DNA of 9,532 nucleotides. It comes from Flavobacteriales bacterium (GTDB lineage: Bacteria; Bacteroidota; Bacteroidia; Flavobacteriales_F; PHOS-HE28). The stretch lies in contig JALOLX010000037.1 in NCBI GenBank assembly GCA_025455765.1, positions 1 through 9,532 on the forward strand. Reading direction: 5' to 3'. The first letter of the stretch is position 1. Each line of letters starts with the position of its first letter. This document shows positions 6,749 to 9,532 of this stretch, piece after piece. The translations under genes and the position numbers were made by a program. Below the pieces are notes generated by a model that was not told the origin of the DNA, did not search any database, and saw only the letters and a list, made by a program, of their open reading frames with translations.

Positions 6749-6766
6749 GGTGGGTGGATTGGTTGT

Positions 6767-7144
6767 TCAGTTGCGCAAGGCGTTCAGGTCCAGCACGTGT
6801 TCGATCCTGTATTGTCGCCCTTTGGGCATTTTGAAGGGTAGCTCCAGCTGGTGGACGAGGTCCTTGATGCGGTTCTGCGATCGGATGTCATGCGCCTCGG
6901 CACGCGCCACGAACACGCTGCTGATGTCGCCCTTCTCGCGAAAGCTGATCTGCAGGTGGTACACCCCGATCAGCCGCTCCGCCATTACCGCTGTATGCAG
7001 CGCTCCTCCCGGCGCCAAGGCGGCATCCATGGCCAGTGTGGCACGTGCAAGGATGGTATCCTTGTCCTCCAACAGTTCCTTCTTCTGTGCCAAGGATGCC
7101 TGGGCCAGCAACAGGCCGAATACGATGAGGAGCAATGTTCTCAT
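6767..7144 (-). CDS. Small secreted protein of unknown function
   Basis: 125 residues from ATG 7144; the ATG overlaps the stop of the upstream propeller gene as ATGA. An ATG at 7159 would add five residues (MDLRT) but lacks this junction and would lengthen the overlap. Residues 1-20 are a clear signal peptide (MRTLLLIVFGLLLAQASLAQ). The mature part has an alpha-helical start (KKELLEDKDTILARATLAMD) followed by strand-like segments, GVYHLQISFREKGDISSVFVA and GRQYRIEHVLDLN. The 'xxISFREKGDISSV ... P.G.QYRIEHV' layout faintly recalls TonB C-terminal-like or similar small periplasmic domains, but I cannot assign a family. Its place between two exported propeller proteins suggests joint function in the envelope. 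Confidence 0.75.
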   Translation of the reverse strand: MRTLLLIVFGLLLAQASLAQKKELLEDKDTILARATLAMDAALAPGGALHTAVMAERLIGVYHLQISFREKGDISSVFVARAEAHDIRSQNRIKDLVHQLELPFKMPKGRQYRIEHVLDLNALRN

Positions 7145-8337
7145 GGTGCGTAGGTCCATTCGATCAGGCGCGTGCCGAACGTCATCCAGATGGTGCGGCC
7201 ATCAGGCAGGAAGGTGAAGGAGAGGCGGCCGTCCGCACCGAATTCTCCGTCCTTCAGCGGCGTAGCATCGGCAAAGCGGTAGCTCAGCTCGAAGCGGTCC
7301 ACCATGCGCCCGGTCTCCCGCTCGTAGAGGTGGATCTCCAGGAACTTGCGGCCCTGGCTCACGATACCGAAGAGCCGACCGTCCGGGCTGATGCGGAAGT
7401 CAGGCTCGTAGGTGGACAACGACGGGAAGGTGGTGCGCTTCATCGCGCCGGTGGCCGCATCCGCAGTGCTTACATAGCTCTGGCGCGGATCTACAGCACT
7501 GCCCTTGCGGGTATGTGGCTTGGCATGGATCCACAGGTCGCGACCATCGCTGCTGTACACCAGACGGAAGATCTTGTCGAAGGGTTCGTCGAGGGTATGC
7601 AACGGCTGCAGCGTGGAGGCGTCGTAGATCACCACGATGTGACCGACCTTTTCCAGGGCTTTCAGGGCGTCCTTGTCATTGCGCACACTGGGCATGGCCG
7701 CCAGTTCTGCGCGGGTAGGGCGGTGTGCAACAGCCACACGGGTGCCATCGGTGCTCACCGCCACAGCATGGCCCGGCCGATCCACGCGGTGCTGTGCGCT
7801 GCGCTCGCCTGAGTTCAGGTCCACCACGTCCAAGCCCGATGGACCAAGTGTGTACAGGTGACGTTCATCGGGCGATAGCGCAGCGTTGTACAGGTCCTCA
7901 GCATGGTACACGGCCCTGCCTGTGGCCACTTCGACCACTTGGAATTTCACGGGACGCACCTTGTTTGGCGCCATGTCCAGGTAGAAGAGTTGCTGAAGGA
8001 CCAGGTACCGGCCGCTGCTGCTGAAGGTGCTACGGGCACCAGCATACCAGTTACCCACGTCAAGGGTTCGCGTGATGCGGTTCTCCTGTAGATCGTACAA
8101 GCGGAACGGGAACGACTGGGTGGGCGCCACGGCCAAGGTGCGCCCGTCAGGGGCAAGGTCCAGCCAACTCTGGATATGCCGGGTGGTGTTGGCCTCGTCG
8201 CGGATATTGATCACGCGGTAGACCTGTCCGTCGCTCTGTGCCGCTGCCACCAACGTCAGCAGACCGGCAAGGGCCGTGGCGATGAGGGCCGGGTAGGAGA
8301 GGCGTTCAAGCCTGTTGGAGGTGTTGATGGAGGTCAC
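7141..8337 (-). CDS. Exported WD40-like seven-repeat beta-propeller protein
   Basis: 398 residues. A hydrophobic signal segment lies at about 15-33, ending LVAAAQS. Seven strand motifs of the type SPDGRxL occur at residues 61, 105, 154, 194, 261, 316 and 376 (LAPDGRTLAV, FSSSGRYLVL, LSPDERHLYTL, VSTDGTRVAVA, YSSDGRDLWI, ISPDGRLFGIV, FLPDGRTIWMT), which fits a seven-bladed WD40/TolB-like propeller. No enzymatic residues are evident. The start is uncertain: the frame is open to a TAG at 8406-8404 and holds no ATG before the signal sequence, so GTG at 8337 is chosen. The gene ends in an ATGA overlap with the next gene, making it the first gene of a three-gene secreted-protein operon. Function unknown; a binding or scaffold role is likely. 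Confidence 0.75.
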   Translation of the reverse strand: MTSINTSNRLERLSYPALIATALAGLLTLVAAAQSDGQVYRVINIRDEANTTRHIQSWLDLAPDGRTLAVAPTQSFPFRLYDLQENRITRTLDVGNWYAGARSTFSSSGRYLVLQQLFYLDMAPNKVRPVKFQVVEVATGRAVYHAEDLYNAALSPDERHLYTLGPSGLDVVDLNSGERSAQHRVDRPGHAVAVSTDGTRVAVAHRPTRAELAAMPSVRNDKDALKALEKVGHIVVIYDASTLQPLHTLDEPFDKIFRLVYSSDGRDLWIHAKPHTRKGSAVDPRQSYVSTADAATGAMKRTTFPSLSTYEPDFRISPDGRLFGIVSQGRKFLEIHLYERETGRMVDRFELSYRFADATPLKDGEFGADGRLSFTFLPDGRTIWMTFGTRLIEWTYAP

Positions 8338-8368
8338 GGTGGTGGGGTCGGCAAAGCTTCCCCTTGCT

Positions 8369-8444
8369 ACGGAGGCGGTTCCTCCGTGAAGTACCGTGTT
8401 GTGCTACGGTATAGACCGTATTCTGCTCCGCTTGTAGTGCTACA
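8369..8444. terminator. Cluster of hairpins between the barrel gene and the propeller operon
   Basis: The 102-nt gap 8338-8439 is rich in short inverted repeats. ACGGAGG (8369-8375) pairs with CCTCCGT (8381-8387), 7 bp with a 5-nt loop. TACGGT (8405-8410) pairs with ACCGTA (8415-8420), 6 bp with a 4-nt loop. The middle segment can instead pair with TACCGT at 8392-8397, so two structures compete. TGTAG (8433-8437) pairs with CTACA (8440-8444) over the stop codon of the barrel gene. There is no U-tract. It could terminate the upstream transcript or act as a leader for the operon; no consensus promoter is seen here. Confidence 0.45.
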
Positions 8445-9204
8445 GGTCGTAGCGTACCCCCAATTCCAAGGTCGCGCTGTACACCCGACCACTGACCGGC
8501 GCATCGATCAGGTCCAAGGCCCCCAAACGGAAGGTGGGCCGCAGCATCCAACTCCAGCGGCCTCCGGGGTGCATCGATATGCCGGTGCTGATGTACGGAA
8601 CAAGGTTGAACGATGCGAAGTCCTCGGGTCGGCCATACAGCTCACGTTCCACCCGGCCATCCGCGAAGGTGCTCACGGTCAACCCTTGCGCAGCGAGCAG
8701 GAAGGCCGGCGCCACACCCACTGTGGTGGAAGACCTCCAACGGCCCTTCCCAAGCTCCAGCACCAAGCCGATCGGTACTTCGAGGTAATGGAAACGGTCC
8801 AGCAACCGCCAACTGGACGGGACTGCGATATCATTGGCGTTGAAAACGAAGCCGCGACGCGGATCGATGATGTCCCCGAAGGTGAGGTCGCTCAGGTCGA
8901 ACGAACTTACATAGCCCAAGCGCGCGTACGCCACACCGGCTTCCAGGCTCAACCGGTCTGATATGCGATACCCGGCGAAAAAGCCTCCGCCAATGGCAAG
9001 GTCCCGTTTCTCACGTTCGTTCCTCTCGTTGATGACCTGATCAGCGAACACTGAACCGTCAGTGTTGATCAGGCTGCGATACGCCAACCCAGTTCCCAAT
9101 GAGGCTCCGATGCTCCATCGACGCGTTGGCGCATTCTCCTGAGCATGCACAGTTGCCGTCAAGGATAATGCGAGAACAGTGATGAGCAGGAAGTAGGGCG
9201 GCAT
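8440..9204 (-). CDS. Outer-membrane beta-barrel protein (PorT/OMP_b-brl-like)
   Basis: 254 residues with a signal peptide (about 1-21, ending ATVHA before QEN). The mature protein alternates aromatic and polar residues in strand-like segments: WSIGASLGTGLAYRSL (30-45), LAIGGGFFAGYRISDRLSLEAGVAYARLGYV (69-99), FHYLEVPIGLVLELGKG, SSTTVGVAPAFLL and SWMLRPTFRLGAL. It ends in a typical C-terminal strand SATLELGVRYDL. This fits the small barrel proteins abundant in Bacteroidota outer membranes, often annotated 'PorT family' or 'outer membrane beta-barrel protein'. The particular cargo or role cannot be told. It is flanked upstream by mnmE with a hairpin between them, so it is probably its own unit. 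Confidence 0.8.
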   Translation of the reverse strand: MPPYFLLITVLALSLTATVHAQENAPTRRWSIGASLGTGLAYRSLINTDGSVFADQVINERNEREKRDLAIGGGFFAGYRISDRLSLEAGVAYARLGYVSSFDLSDLTFGDIIDPRRGFVFNANDIAVPSSWRLLDRFHYLEVPIGLVLELGKGRWRSSTTVGVAPAFLLAAQGLTVSTFADGRVERELYGRPEDFASFNLVPYISTGISMHPGGRWSWMLRPTFRLGALDLIDAPVSGRVYSATLELGVRYDL

Positions 9205-9219
9205 GCGGATACTGTATCG

Positions 9220-9248
9220 CTAAGATAGAGCGGACCCGCTGATCTTAG
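9220..9248. terminator. Hairpin after mnmE
   Basis: CTAAGAT (9220-9226) pairs with ATCTTAG (9242-9248), and the inner AGCGG (9229-9233) pairs with CCGCT (9236-9240). This gives 12 bp with a small bulge, starting 9 nt after the mnmE stop on the minus strand. No U-tract is present. Its last bases on the minus strand (9227-9220) read TATCTTAG, a one-mismatch match to TAnnTTTG, so it may also hold the -7 element of the barrel gene at 9204 (no -33 box seen). Confidence 0.5.
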
Positions 9249-9257
9249 GTCTCGTGC

Positions 9258-9532
9258 TCACTTCCCGATACAGAACCTCCCAAAGATGCTGCCCAGCAGG
9301 TCGTCCGTGGTGATGCGACCGGTGATCTCGCCGAGGTGATGTTGTGCCCGCCGCAGGTCGATCGCCAACAGCTCGCCGCTGATGCCCAGGTCAATGGCTT
9401 TGCGTGCATCTTCCAGCGCTGCCTTGGCCTTGCGCAGGGCATCCACATGCCGTGCGTTGGTCACCACGATATCGCCCGGACCATTGCGCATGGCCTCCAC
9501 TTCGGCGAGCAGTGCACGTTGCAATGCATCCA
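9258..9532 (-). CDS. mnmE: tRNA modification GTPase MnmE, C-terminal part (5' end beyond window)
   Basis: The frame is open from the right edge to TGA at 9260-9258, giving the last 90 complete codons. MnmE with MnmG installs the carboxymethylaminomethyl group on wobble U34 of some tRNAs. The visible segment is the helical C-terminal domain: LRRAQHHLGEITGRITTDDLLGSIFGRFCIGK. The final Phe-Cys-Ile-Gly-Lys is the diagnostic MnmE end, whose cysteine is conserved. The G domain lies outside the window. Highly conserved housekeeping gene; no oddity seen. Confidence 0.95.
   Translation of the reverse strand, partial: DALQRALLAEVEAMRNGPGDIVVTNARHVDALRKAKAALEDARKAIDLGISGELLAIDLRRAQHHLGEITGRITTDDLLGSIFGRFCIGK

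Noticed and set aside
8176..8961. Plus-strand open frame spanning the propeller/barrel intergenic region
   Set aside because: It crosses two well-supported minus-strand genes and their hairpin region, and the product has no recognisable features.

Overview
The window looks like a piece of chromosome from a GC-rich member of the Bacteroidota, probably a Flavobacteriales-like lineage. The evidence is: two matches to the Bacteroidota -7 promoter element TAnnTTTG, one of them with a TTTG -33 box 20 nt upstream; few Shine-Dalgarno sequences; a WbqC-family protein, a PRRxGK-type ATPase and a small barrel OMP of kinds common in that phylum; and short secreted or lipoprotein genes with typical signal sequences. 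Taxonomy is inferred from these traits, not from a marker-gene comparison.

Layout, left to right. Positions 1-2277 (minus strand) carry cydA followed by cydB, the two core subunits of cytochrome bd quinol oxidase; cydB runs off the left edge. Positions 2326-4172 (minus) carry a AAA/STAND-type ATPase and a WbqC-family protein that overlap by ATGA and so are probably translationally coupled. The ATPase promoter lies within a 52-bp region of unusual two-fold symmetry built from four TGTAACA-like half-sites. Divergent from it, 4306-5049 (plus) encodes an NlpE-like lipoprotein with a CxxC motif. A hairpin region at 5050-5109 separates it from the convergent minus-strand operon 8337-5102: a seven-repeat WD40-like propeller, a small secreted protein and a PQQ-like propeller, all apparently exported. 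Upstream of that, also on the minus strand, are a small outer-membrane beta-barrel protein (8440-9204) and the 3' end of mnmE (9258 to the right edge), a tRNA-modification GTPase.

Most of this is ordinary core or envelope gene content. Two parts stand out. The first is a 70-nt near-perfect palindrome embedded in frame inside the wbqC coding sequence, where relatives as remembered have only a short linker; it looks like a palindromic element that inserted and was kept as protein. The second is the symmetric operator-like array over the ATPase promoter. I see no CRISPR array, tRNA, rRNA, transposase or prophage gene. There is no gene-free stretch longer than about 135 bases.
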